Below, one piece after another: positions 8,801-13,925 of a stretch of 13,925 bases of DNA; the first letter of the stretch is position 1, and every line of letters starts with the position of its first letter. The stretch is from Tannerella sp. (GTDB lineage Bacteria > Bacteroidota > Bacteroidia > Bacteroidales > Tannerellaceae), in the NCBI GenBank assembly GCA_031272655.1, contig JAISTJ010000104.1, positions 1 to 13,925 of the forward strand, given 5' to 3'. The notes under the pieces are model-generated. The model saw nothing but the letters and a program-made list of their open reading frames with translations, had not been told where the DNA came from and ran no database searches. Made by a program: the position numbers and the translations under genes.

Positions 8801-9206
8801 CTTCACGGGATAACACCTTCTCAGCAACCGCATCAGGATATGACACTATTATAAACGAGGGGTTTTCTTCCTGAAGCAAACCAAGAATTTCCGTCCTTAG
8901 AATCTCATTGGCGGAATCGGTATGACCATATTTTATATGTCTGTGATATGATGACGGAAAGAAATAAACGCCCTTACCATCAGATAGTTGCATCAAATCG
9001 TTATAAAAATAGCCTGCATCTTCGAGGTCATTCATCAAACACAAAAAGACGCCCTGAGTCTCGCTAAAGAGTGCAGAAGTAACAACAGCTTTAGCCGACC
9101 CGATTAACCCGTTAAGGAACAAGTTTTCTCGTCTCTTAATAACACCAAGAGCGTTCTTAACAAGCGGATTACCGACATAAAATGATTTTAATTCCCTTAT
9201 TTCCAA
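5886..9206 (-). CDS. mfd: Transcription-repair coupling factor Mfd
   Basis: A 1106-residue DNA translocase that removes RNA polymerase stalled at lesions and recruits UvrA; E. coli Mfd has 1148. In order: a UvrB-like N-terminal module (~1-340), a middle linker, an RNA-polymerase-interacting CarD-like domain (~424-500, containing GDYIVHIDHGIGQFGGL), then the two helicase lobes and a C-terminal TRCF domain (~960-1106). Motor motifs are intact: Walker A GDVGFGKTE (578-586), DEEQ (680-683), TATPIPRT (705-712) and QLRGRVGR (848-855). The start is TTG at 9206: the frame has a stop 18 bases upstream and no ATG between, and MEIRELKSFYVGNP resembles Mfd N-termini. It begins 26 bp after the toxin stop with no promoter visible in the gap, so it is likely read from the upstream genes' transcript. 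Confidence 0.96.
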   Translation of the reverse strand: MEIRELKSFYVGNPLVKNALGVIKRRENLFLNGLIGSAKAVVTSALFSETQGVFLCLMNDLEDAGYFYNDLMQLSDGKGVYFFPSSYHRHIKYGHTDSANEILRTEILGLLQEENPSFIIVSYPDAVAEKVLSREVLTENTLTIHEGEKLDPMFVSDVLDSYGFEQTDYVYEPGQYAIRGSIVDVFSFSNEEPFRVDFFGNEVETIRSFDVETQLSKGRLKEIHVIPEISGHDDSDTCLLELLPSDKSVLVCNDLRWCRERIESLWNEMPVNRDEEGFKDVAAMQKKLVHIENFVSAAEKFIKIGFASHYIQSEIVFDTSPQPAFQKNFDLVAESCKRYISDGYAIYLLTDSAKQAQRIADIFHDRGDDVAFSAFNHTLHDGYIDNNLKICLFTDHQIFGRFHKYNLKSDKARSGKITLTLKELNQFTTGDYIVHIDHGIGQFGGLVRTEVSGRLQEAVKLIYKNNDIIFVSIHALHKLSKYKGKDGEPPVLSKLGTGAWEKMKDRTKKKVKDIARDLIKLYSLRRDQKGFAFSPDSFMQDELEASFIYEDTPDQLKATNDVKSDMESVRPMDRLICGDVGFGKTEIAVRAAFKAVADNKQVAVLVPTTVLAFQHYRTFSDRLKDFPCSIDYISRARTSGDIRKILDRLKSGELNILIGTHRLVGKDVIFKDLGLLVIDEEQKFGVSVKEKLRQMKTNVDTLTMTATPIPRTLQFSLMGARDLSNIHTPPPNRYPIQTEIERFNADVIREAIEFEMSRNGQVFFINNRIQNIYEIEKLIRREIPDARIAIGHGQMEPEKLEKVIIDFVNYEFDVLISTTIMENGIDVPNANTIIINNAHQFGLSELHQLRGRVGRSNRKAFCYLLSPPLTTLTPESRRRLQAISNFSELGSGMHIALQDLDIRGAGNMLGAEQSGFIADLGYETYQKILEEAVTELKIDEFSDIYAADNKEEPQTLVKDTYIESDLELLFPPTYIPNDSERVSIYRELDSIESDDKLDGFVTRLKDRFGEIPPQGEELIRVVQLRRLGKKLGVEKIILKQGVMRLHLISDKNSPYYGSKAFSALIAFVQKYPKICNFREQADRRSLIISQVPDVEKACRYLKEVAE

Positions 9207-9232
9207 TATTTTAACAATCCTCTATTTTTTAT

Positions 9233-9523
9233 TCATATCTTTCTATTCTTACCAAACAGATCCGAATGAGTGCCCGTACGAGTAAGAATAAGTGTAATTA
9301 TTTGATTATCAATTTTATATATTAACAACCAATTCGGCCTTATATGACATTCCCTGTACTTGTTTAGTTTTCCTTTCAAAGGATGGTCTTTGTGGTGTGC
9401 AGCAAGCGGCTTTCCCTCGGAAAGCAATTTTACCACTTCGTCTAATTCGGACTTTGGCAACCCTCGCTTTTTCATCAGTTCCAAATCCTTGAGATATTGC
9501 TTGGTATATGATATCTTAAACAT
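9233..9523 (-). CDS. YafQ-family mRNA interferase toxin
   Basis: A 96-residue RelE/ParE-superfamily toxin of the YafQ branch, which cleaves mRNA on the ribosome. Compared with E. coli YafQ, the pattern KDHPLKGKLNKYRECHIRPNWLLIYK (written across residues 45-70) and the end RTGTHSDLF (82-90) are clearly homologous. His47, His60, His86 and Phe90 correspond to YafQ His50, His63, His87 and Phe91. Two acidic positions differ: Glu58 where E. coli has Asp61, and Asn64 where it has Asp67. The gene overlaps the antitoxin gene by 8 bp, typical of translational coupling. mfd follows 26 bp later. Confidence 0.9.
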   Translation of the reverse strand: MFKISYTKQYLKDLELMKKRGLPKSELDEVVKLLSEGKPLAAHHKDHPLKGKLNKYRECHIRPNWLLIYKIDNQIITLILTRTGTHSDLFGKNRKI

Positions 9524-9737
9524 ATTCGGCTGTTTGTTTCAGATAATCTTCATACGAGTCACATGTTACTACATCGCCATTTTCAGCATCGCGTATTGCC
9601 TGCATTGTTACATCAATATTATGTTCCATTGCCGCGTTGTCCTTGACTTTGAAAAGGTTTTTCATCGAAAGAATGATTTCAATGATTCGTTGCGCCGTTA
9701 TACTTCTGGAGTTATATTCCAATGTTATAGTTGCCAT
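9516..9737 (-). CDS. Antitoxin paired with the YafQ-family toxin
   Basis: A 73-residue protein directly before and overlapping the toxin gene by 8 bp. The N-terminus (MATITLEYNSRS) could form a strand and helix for dimerisation and DNA binding. The acidic C-terminus (DAENGDVVTCDSYEDYLKQT, ~51-70) resembles toxin-neutralising tails of RelB/DinJ-like or related Bacteroidota antitoxins. The exact family is uncertain because no clear ribbon-helix-helix is evident. Position, size and overlap make the antitoxin role likely. The ATG at 9737 follows a promoter lying inside the end of the upstream gene. Confidence 0.8.
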   Translation of the reverse strand: MATITLEYNSRSITAQRIIEIILSMKNLFKVKDNAAMEHNIDVTMQAIRDAENGDVVTCDSYEDYLKQTAEYV

Positions 9738-9745
9738 AATTATTG

Positions 9746-10696
9746 TTATTTTGGTGCAAAGTTAATGATTTCTTTGAAATAATCAATAGTATTCTTTAGA
9801 CCTTCTTCAAGGGGTACCGTCGGTTCCCATCCGTTTAATTTGCTGTATGCTAATGAAATATCAGGTTTTCGCTGACGAGGGTCATCCTGTGGAAGCGGTT
9901 CAAAGACTATTTTGGATTTTGACCCTGTAAGACGTATCACGGCGTCGGCAAGTTCAAGCATGGAGAACTCCCCTGGATTGCCGATATTTACAGGTCCGAT
10001 GAAATCGTCGTCGGTGTTCATCATTCTTATCATCCCTTCAACAAGGTCGTCAATATATTGAAAGCTGCGTGTTTGCAAGCCGCTTCCATAGATTGTAATA
10101 TCCTGACCTTTAAGCGCTTGTACAATAAAATTTGACACCACACGACCATCGTTCTGATTCATTCGTGGGCCGTAAGTATTAAAAATTCTTATTATTTTGA
10201 CACAAATCCCATGTTGCCTGTGATAGTCCATACATAGCGTTTCGGCAGCGCGTTTTCCTTCATCGTAACACGAACGTATCCCTATAGGATTGACATTACC
10301 CCAATATGATTCCACCTGCGGATGAATAGAGGGGTCGCCGTAAACTTCGCTCGTTGACGCCTGCAAGATTTTTGCCCTTACGCGTTTTGCTAATCCAAGC
10401 ATATTGAGCGTGCCATAAATAGAAGTCTTGATTGTCTTGATAGGATTGTACTGGTAATAAACAGGCGAGGCGGGACAGGCAAGATTGAAAATCTTGTCCA
10501 CCTCGGCGTAATAAGGTGTAGTAACGTCGTGCCTTACAAGTTCAAAGCGCGGATTACCAATGAGATGACGCACATTATCCTTGCTGCCTGTAAAGTAATT
10601 ATCAAGGCAGATGACGTCGCAGCCATCGTTAATCAGTCTGTCGCAAAGGTGGGAGCCAATGAAACCTGCTCCTCCGGTTACCAATATTCGTTCCAT
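9746..10696 (-). CDS. uxs: UDP-glucuronate decarboxylase (UDP-xylose synthase)
   Basis: A 316-residue extended short-chain dehydrogenase that converts UDP-glucuronate to UDP-xylose with bound NAD+, supplying sugar for surface polysaccharide. The NAD site is [10 protein letters not shown] (7-16). The active site shows STSEVYG (114-120, with Glu117) and YDEGK (Tyr144, Lys148). The [12 protein letters not shown] segment (270-281) is characteristic of Uxs and carries the arginine used in decarboxylation. Length and the closing [12 protein letters not shown] segment fit the family closely. The ATG at 10696 places MERILVTGG at the start as in relatives; an in-frame start at 10750 would add 18 residues from repeat-like sequence. 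No clear promoter is seen between it and the tRNA terminator. Related UDP-sugar epimerases are less likely. Confidence 0.93.
   Translation of the reverse strand: MERILVTGGAGFIGSHLCDRLINDGCDVICLDNYFTGSKDNVRHLIGNPRFELVRHDVTTPYYAEVDKIFNLACPASPVYYQYNPIKTIKTSIYGTLNMLGLAKRVRAKILQASTSEVYGDPSIHPQVESYWGNVNPIGIRSCYDEGKRAAETLCMDYHRQHGICVKIIRIFNTYGPRMNQNDGRVVSNFIVQALKGQDITIYGSGLQTRSFQYIDDLVEGMIRMMNTDDDFIGPVNIGNPGEFSMLELADAVIRLTGSKSKIVFEPLPQDDPRQRKPDISLAYSKLNGWEPTVPLEEGLKNTIDYFKEIINFAPK
9757..9786 (-). promoter_or_regulatory. Promoter of the toxin-antitoxin genes, inside the 3' end of the decarboxylase gene
   Basis: On the minus strand, TTG (9786-9784) and TAACTTTG (9764-9757) are exactly 19 bp apart, matching the Bacteroidota consensus. 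The start would be near 9750, a leader of about 13 nt before the antitoxin ATG. A short inverted repeat (CAAAG 9757-9761, CTTTG 9772-9776) overlaps the -7 box and could be an antitoxin operator, although 5-bp arms are weak evidence. Confidence 0.7.
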
Positions 10697-10703
10697 TTTA
10701 CTT

Positions 10704-10732
10704 GAAGAATTATGAATTAAGAAATAAGAATT
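10704..10732. repeat. AATTCTT-type repeat upstream of the decarboxylase gene
   Basis: Read on the minus strand this 29-bp stretch is a degenerate run of AATTCTT/TTATTTCTT units. It aligns with the plus strand at 4171-4194 (CTTATTTCT, AATT, AATTCTC) with small gaps. It sits 7 bp upstream of the uxs start codon, in the opposite orientation relative to its gene from the acn copy. Confidence 0.6.
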
Positions 10733-10758
10733 ATCGGCTTTCCGACGCAAAACTCCGA

Positions 10759-10802
10759 TAAAAAAAGCAATCCAGTAAAATTATTAATCTTCCGGATTGC
10801 TT
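10759..10802 (-). terminator. Rho-independent terminator of the tRNA gene
   Basis: A 9-bp perfect stem (10765-10773 with 10794-10802; AAGCAATCC and its complement) has a 20-nt loop and is followed on the minus strand by a run of seven T (10766-10760). It lies 42 bp after the tRNA 3' end. Confidence 0.85.
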
Positions 10803-10843
10803 CGTTCCTTACATTGACGCGACCTAAAAGACCCGTCTGTTAG

Positions 10844-10917
10844 TGACTCCGACAGGATTCAAACCTGTAACCTTCTGATCCGTAGTCAGATGCTCTATTC
10901 AGTTGAGCCACGGAGCC
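10844..10917 (-). tRNA. tRNA-Arg (anticodon ACG)
   Basis: A 74-nt cloverleaf: acceptor stem GGCTCCG with CGGAGTC (one G-U pair), D stem GCTC/GAGC, anticodon stem TCTGA/TCAGA with loop CTACGGA (anticodon ACG, normally edited to ICG), a 5-nt variable loop, T stem ACAGG/CCTGT and discriminator A. CCA is not encoded. Unusually, position 19 is A rather than G and position 56 is U rather than C, so the D-loop/T-loop tertiary pair would be A19-U56 instead of G19-C56. The gene has its own promoter and terminator, which argues that it is functional. Confidence 0.95.
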
Positions 10918-10942
10918 AATTGTTTTGTGTCTTTTGCGGCTG

Positions 10943-10973
10943 CAAAGGTACAACAAGTTTTTCAATCCGCAAA
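10943..10973 (-). promoter_or_regulatory. Promoter of the tRNA-Arg gene
   Basis: On the minus strand, TTTG (10973-10970) and TACCTTTG (10950-10943) are 19 bp apart, a full match to the Bacteroidota consensus. The start would be near 10936, about 20 nt before the mature tRNA 5' end. Confidence 0.8.
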
Positions 10974-11005
10974 ATTTTTTCATTTTTTTTTCACTAATTC
11001 GTATT

Positions 11006-11137
11006 TTTTTGTTTATCCACGAATGACTCGAATTTACACAAATAATAATTAGTGTCCATTAGTGTAATTCGTGGACAAAAAAACGCGTACAAACTATTAT
11101 AATTAGTGCCCATTAGCGCAATTCGTGGACAAAAAAA
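11006..11137. repeat. ATTCGTG-type intergenic repeats with inverted copy
   Basis: Two 39-bp direct copies (11045-11083 and 11099-11137) differ at three bases and are 54 bp apart. Each contains spaced units ATTAGTG, ATTAGTG (or ATTAGCG) and ATTCGTG, followed by GGACA and an A run. A third, imperfect copy in the opposite orientation lies at about 11006-11040 (T run, ATCCACGAAT, TTACAC), so the region could form a large hairpin with T runs at one side and A runs at the other. This 233-bp stretch between the tRNA promoter and the patatin stop holds no gene. It lies downstream of the patatin gene, but the T runs are on the wrong side for a simple terminator. Confidence 0.8.
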
Positions 11138-11150
11138 AACATTCGAGGAT

Positions 11151-13457
11151 CTATTCAAAAAAACCGGAATCGAAGATCAGATACCCGATATTAAGCCCGA
11201 TGTTGAAATTATTTTTCGGATAGCTGTAGCCATTGACAAAAAGGCTGACCGACACAAACGGCATCTGCATCACTAACGCCGCCTCGCCCATGTACTGGTA
11301 TGACCCGAAAACATCGCCGTAGCGGGCCATATATTGCGGCGTCGGGTTAGCTTCGGTTACCTCCGTCCCTTCTTTAAGGATACTCTTGAGCGGCGCAAAC
11401 CCGTAAGCCTCAAAGCGAAAGTGAAACATATCGCTGATCTTGATTATCGGTATAAGCCCCGCCGCAATGTAACTGTCGGCGCAGAAAGCCTCATTGAACG
11501 TTATCCTGCTGTGGGGCGTAGGCGTGAACGACGAGGCGCGAAGCACCGTCGCGGTATAGTTGTTGCTGAACTTCTTGTTGCTGAAAGCGACCTCGCCACC
11601 GAGACCAAGATTAAAACGATGCCTGATCTTAGGATAATTATACCACGCGGCTTTAGCCTGCATCCATTTATGTTGCTGTATATCAGTGTAATACTTCGCA
11701 CCACCTTTCCTAAAATTCTCATCCCCAAGGATATACTGTCCCATAAGCAACTGATACCGCCCCTCGGTAGGATACTGCCTGTAATTCAATGTGTTACGCT
11801 CAAAACGAACACCCGAATTGAACAAGTTGTATTTGCTTGCATCAAAAGCGGCGGCGCTCAACTGCGACGTCTGGTAATAAAAATCCGTAACAACCCCCGC
11901 ACCTGCGAAAAGCTCTAATTTTGAGCGCATTACAAAAGGAAAAGAATACCTCAAGCGCGCAAAATGTTCCTGTTTCTTGATGAAAGCGGGCATCACGTCT
12001 TCGTAGAAAAGCGACTGGCTCTGCGAATAGTTCTTGTTAGAATAAGCCAGATGAACGCCAAAGTAGCCCGGGGTGCGGGCGGAAGAGAAAAACCTCCCGT
12101 CCAAAGAAACGCCGCTGTACGAGTTACCCATCTGAAAATTAGCATTATAGTCGGCTGCCGTCTCTCCGAGACTTTGATATTCAAGCCCCAAAAACAGCTG
12201 ATTAGCCTGATGGGAAGAGATGTTTCCGCCAATGGACACCTTAATCTCATCTTCAACGGTAACGGCAAGGTGAAGGTCGAAAGTTTTGTCTTTCCAATTG
12301 TAAATCGCAGTCGGGATGATCTCCTTTATCTTCGAGTAAGTCAGCAGTTTAAAGTATGCGCGGCGAAAATCTTCCATATTAAATTCGTCGCTTTTTTTGG
12401 GTTTGAACTGCGAGATTATGTAACGTTGCTGTTCGTAAGTGCCACCCGTAACGAAAATGTTCTTAAAAACAAGCGGCGGCAAACTTGCACGGTAAGCTTT
12501 CCTCCTCTCGTTCAGCTCATTAAGGGGAGCTTCGCGCGGGATGCGGCTTTTAATAGTATCAATCATCGCTATCGTGCGGTCGTAACCAATCTGCATCACC
12601 TCTTTCGCCTTGTAGAAATCGAGCAGGAAAACGTCAGGCAGGCGCATCTGTATCAAAATGCCCTCGTCGTCGGGTATATCGTAGTCGGTTTTCTGCATAA
12701 TCATCGGTTCTACCTGATTAACAGGGTTTGCCGACGGCTTCAAACCGCCGCCCCTGACCGCCGAACCGATGATGTAATCGGGATGAAACTCCTCTTTCAT
12801 CACGTTTACAGGGAAATTGTCATAGATCCCGCCGTCAAACAGCGGCACTCCGTTCTTCCAGAGCGGCGCAAAGACAAACGGGAACGTCATTGACACCCGC
12901 ACCGCCTCGCCAAGGTCGCCGTTGCGGAAAGTTATTGATTTTTTGGCATATATGTCCGCCCCCATACATCTGAACGGCACGAAGAGGTTGTCAAAATTCC
13001 ACGCCGCCTTAGCCGTAGCCTGCGCATACAGACCCATAAACGCCTGATTCATCTGTATGGGATTGACAAGGCTGCCCGGCAACAACCCTTCAAACAGCGT
13101 CGAATCACTCATGTTGAGGTTGAATGACATGAAATCGGGCGTTGCATCGGGCTTTTTGAAGTAATAGATATACTCCTCGCCGATCGTCCCCGACTGCCAG
13201 TTGCCGAACTCTTCCGACAGGAACAGTTCAAGCATCTCATCGGGAGTATAGCCCATTGCATAAAGGCTTCCGACGATAGCGCCTATGGAAGTGCCTGTAA
13301 TATAGTCTATTGGAATGTTGTTTTCTTCCAAAGCCTTGATTACGCCAATGTGTGCGGCGCCTCGAGCGCCACCCCCGCTGAGCGTCAGCCCCACTTTCTG
13401 CGCCGAAACAGCGACCGAAAGCGACAAACACAATAATATTTTAAATAATACTCTCAT
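11151..13457 (-). CDS. Patatin-like phospholipase with POTRA and outer-membrane beta-barrel
   Basis: A 768-residue fusion of the PlpD/type Vd-like kind. After a signal peptide (1-19, ending SVSAQ-like), the patatin domain (~20-300) has the oxyanion loop GGGARG (28-33), the nucleophile GTSIG with Ser57 and the catalytic Asp208 in DGGIYDNFPV (208-217), so a Ser-Asp lipase/phospholipase dyad is intact. A single POTRA-like domain follows (~330-402), then a 16-strand-type BamA/D15 barrel (~403-768) rich in alternating aromatic residues, ending NIGYLIFDSGFFE. It should sit in the outer membrane with the lipase domain secreted or periplasmic. The ATG at 13457 gives a good signal peptide; the longer open frame to 13712 adds 85 residues overlapping the divergent gene and is rejected. 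Whether the patatin domain is exported or kept inside is unknown. Confidence 0.93.
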   Translation of the reverse strand: MRVLFKILLCLSLSVAVSAQKVGLTLSGGGARGAAHIGVIKALEENNIPIDYITGTSIGAIVGSLYAMGYTPDEMLELFLSEEFGNWQSGTIGEEYIYYFKKPDATPDFMSFNLNMSDSTLFEGLLPGSLVNPIQMNQAFMGLYAQATAKAAWNFDNLFVPFRCMGADIYAKKSITFRNGDLGEAVRVSMTFPFVFAPLWKNGVPLFDGGIYDNFPVNVMKEEFHPDYIIGSAVRGGGLKPSANPVNQVEPMIMQKTDYDIPDDEGILIQMRLPDVFLLDFYKAKEVMQIGYDRTIAMIDTIKSRIPREAPLNELNERRKAYRASLPPLVFKNIFVTGGTYEQQRYIISQFKPKKSDEFNMEDFRRAYFKLLTYSKIKEIIPTAIYNWKDKTFDLHLAVTVEDEIKVSIGGNISSHQANQLFLGLEYQSLGETAADYNANFQMGNSYSGVSLDGRFFSSARTPGYFGVHLAYSNKNYSQSQSLFYEDVMPAFIKKQEHFARLRYSFPFVMRSKLELFAGAGVVTDFYYQTSQLSAAAFDASKYNLFNSGVRFERNTLNYRQYPTEGRYQLLMGQYILGDENFRKGGAKYYTDIQQHKWMQAKAAWYNYPKIRHRFNLGLGGEVAFSNKKFSNNYTATVLRASSFTPTPHSRITFNEAFCADSYIAAGLIPIIKISDMFHFRFEAYGFAPLKSILKEGTEVTEANPTPQYMARYGDVFGSYQYMGEAALVMQMPFVSVSLFVNGYSYPKNNFNIGLNIGYLIFDSGFFE

Positions 13458-13510
13458 TATCAATGATTTAATTCCATATCCAAAATATTCCCATTCGATA
13501 AATTTTGATG

Positions 13511-13541
13511 CAAAATAAACAAAAAAGTTGCATATACCAAA
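13511..13541 (-). promoter_or_regulatory. Candidate promoter of the patatin gene
   Basis: On the minus strand, TTTG (13541-13538) and TTATTTTG (13518-13511) are 19 bp apart. The -7 box has one mismatch to TAnnTTTG (T for A at the second base). The predicted leader is about 47 nt. This is the best candidate in the 166-bp divergent gap but only moderately supported. Confidence 0.4.
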
Positions 13542-13580
13542 ATTTTTTCTGTTTTTTTCTACCAAGTTAAGAATTTTTAT

Positions 13581-13588
13581 TATCTTTG
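13581..13588 (+). promoter_or_regulatory. -7 box for the gene at 13624
   Basis: TATCTTTG is a perfect match to TAnnTTTG, 35 bp before the ATG. No clear TTG lies 19-20 bp upstream, so the -33 element is poor and the promoter may be weak or need an activator. Confidence 0.6.
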
Positions 13589-13623
13589 CGATGTAGATAT
13601 CATTTTTTAGAAACACATATACT

Positions 13624-13925
13624 ATGCGTAAATCATTATTATTCAGTATCTTAGCAAGTATTATAACTTGCATCGGGGCGCAGGCGGCAGATGTCGCAGC
13701 GCCAAACTCCAAGTTCGGAGGAGTTCAAGTCGGCGCTATCACCTACAGCTACAGGGATATGCCCGACCAGTCAATAACCGCGATCCTCGACTACATCGTC
13801 AAGTCGGGAATCAATTCCGTAGAGCTGATGGGAGGCGCGGTTGAACAGTACGCCGGTCTTCCGAAAGAAGGCCAAAAGGAATGGCGAGCGAAGGTTTCGA
13901 TGGATAAGTTCAAAGAAATCAAGCA
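13624..13925 (+). CDS. Secreted sugar phosphate isomerase/epimerase-like TIM-barrel protein, 5' part
   Basis: The first 100 codons of a gene that runs off the right edge. A signal peptide is clear (MRKSLLFSILASIITC, cleavage probably after AQA at residue 21). The following sequence, FGGVQVGAITYSYRDMP, then an ITAILDYIVKSGINSVELMG segment, matches the first strands of the xylose-isomerase-like TIM-barrel family, in which exported members are common in Bacteroidota and often accompany Gfo/Idh/MocA enzymes. A substrate or reaction cannot be assigned. It is divergent from the patatin gene with a 166-bp gap. Confidence 0.8.
   Translation, partial: MRKSLLFSILASIITCIGAQAADVAAPNSKFGGVQVGAITYSYRDMPDQSITAILDYIVKSGINSVELMGGAVEQYAGLPKEGQKEWRAKVSMDKFKEIK

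Noticed and set aside
11006..11083. Large hairpin after the patatin gene as a rho-independent terminator
   Set aside because: On the patatin transcript the U run comes before the stem and an A run after it, which is the wrong order. It is better described as a repeat.
11334..12893. Long plus-strand frames opposite the patatin gene (11334-11918 and 11964-12893)
   Set aside because: They have no recognisable domain and lie antisense to a gene with intact catalytic motifs and a full barrel.
13508..13533. Inverted repeat ATGCAA...TTGCAT in the divergent intergenic region
   Set aside because: Six-base arms with a 14-base spacer are within what chance gives in AT-rich DNA; there is no second copy to support an operator.
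13458..13712. 85-residue N-terminal extension of the patatin protein
   Set aside because: It would overlap the divergent gene at 13624 and precede an obvious signal peptide starting at the ATG at 13457.

Overview
The window looks like ordinary chromosome from a member of the Bacteroidota, most likely order Bacteroidales. The evidence is: several promoters of the phylum-specific form (TTG/TTTG, 19-20 bp, TAnnTTTG); AT-rich leaders instead of strong Shine-Dalgarno sites; a surface protein with Big_2 domains and a Por/DUF6383-like C-terminal domain; a Tat-exported Gfo/Idh/MocA oxidoreductase carrying a lipobox; a patatin-BamA-type outer-membrane protein; and a tRNA without an encoded CCA. I see no phage, transposon, CRISPR array or multi-gene defence locus. 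I do not see an undescribed multi-gene system, and the items worth a second look are mostly regulatory sites, repeats and single-residue or single-base oddities.

Layout, left to right. (1) The 3' end of a plus-strand Big_2 surface protein (to 600), closed by a strong terminator (646-693). (2) A pair of near-identical palindromes and a promoter (744-827) in front of a secreted protein with a long charged helix and a TapB/DUF3108-like domain (865-1833). (3) A minus-strand block read right to left: a small lipoprotein (5785-5585), a Gfo/Idh/MocA oxidoreductase (5574-4231) and aconitase (4157-1839). The first two look like an operon from the promoter at 5869-5838; aconitase may be read from the same transcript. 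(4) A minus-strand block of UDP-glucuronate decarboxylase (10696-9746), an antitoxin (9737-9516), a YafQ-family toxin (9523-9233) and Mfd (9206-5886). The antitoxin-toxin pair has a good promoter inside the 3' end of the decarboxylase gene, and no separate promoter was seen for mfd. (5) A minus-strand tRNA-Arg(ACG) with its own promoter and terminator (10973-10759). (6) A 233-bp gene-free stretch holding ATTCGTG-type repeats (11006-11137). (7) A minus-strand patatin/POTRA/beta-barrel protein (13457-11151). (8) Divergent from it, the start of a secreted sugar-isomerase-like TIM-barrel protein that runs off the right edge (13624 onward).

Functionally this is mixed: central carbon metabolism (aconitase), nucleotide-sugar supply for surface glycans (UDP-xylose synthase), transcription-coupled repair (Mfd), a toxin-antitoxin module, and several cell-envelope proteins. 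The Gfo/Idh oxidoreductase and the TIM-barrel isomerase-like protein belong to families that often act together on sugars in Bacteroidota, but here they are about 8 kb apart and in different transcripts, so any link is inference.
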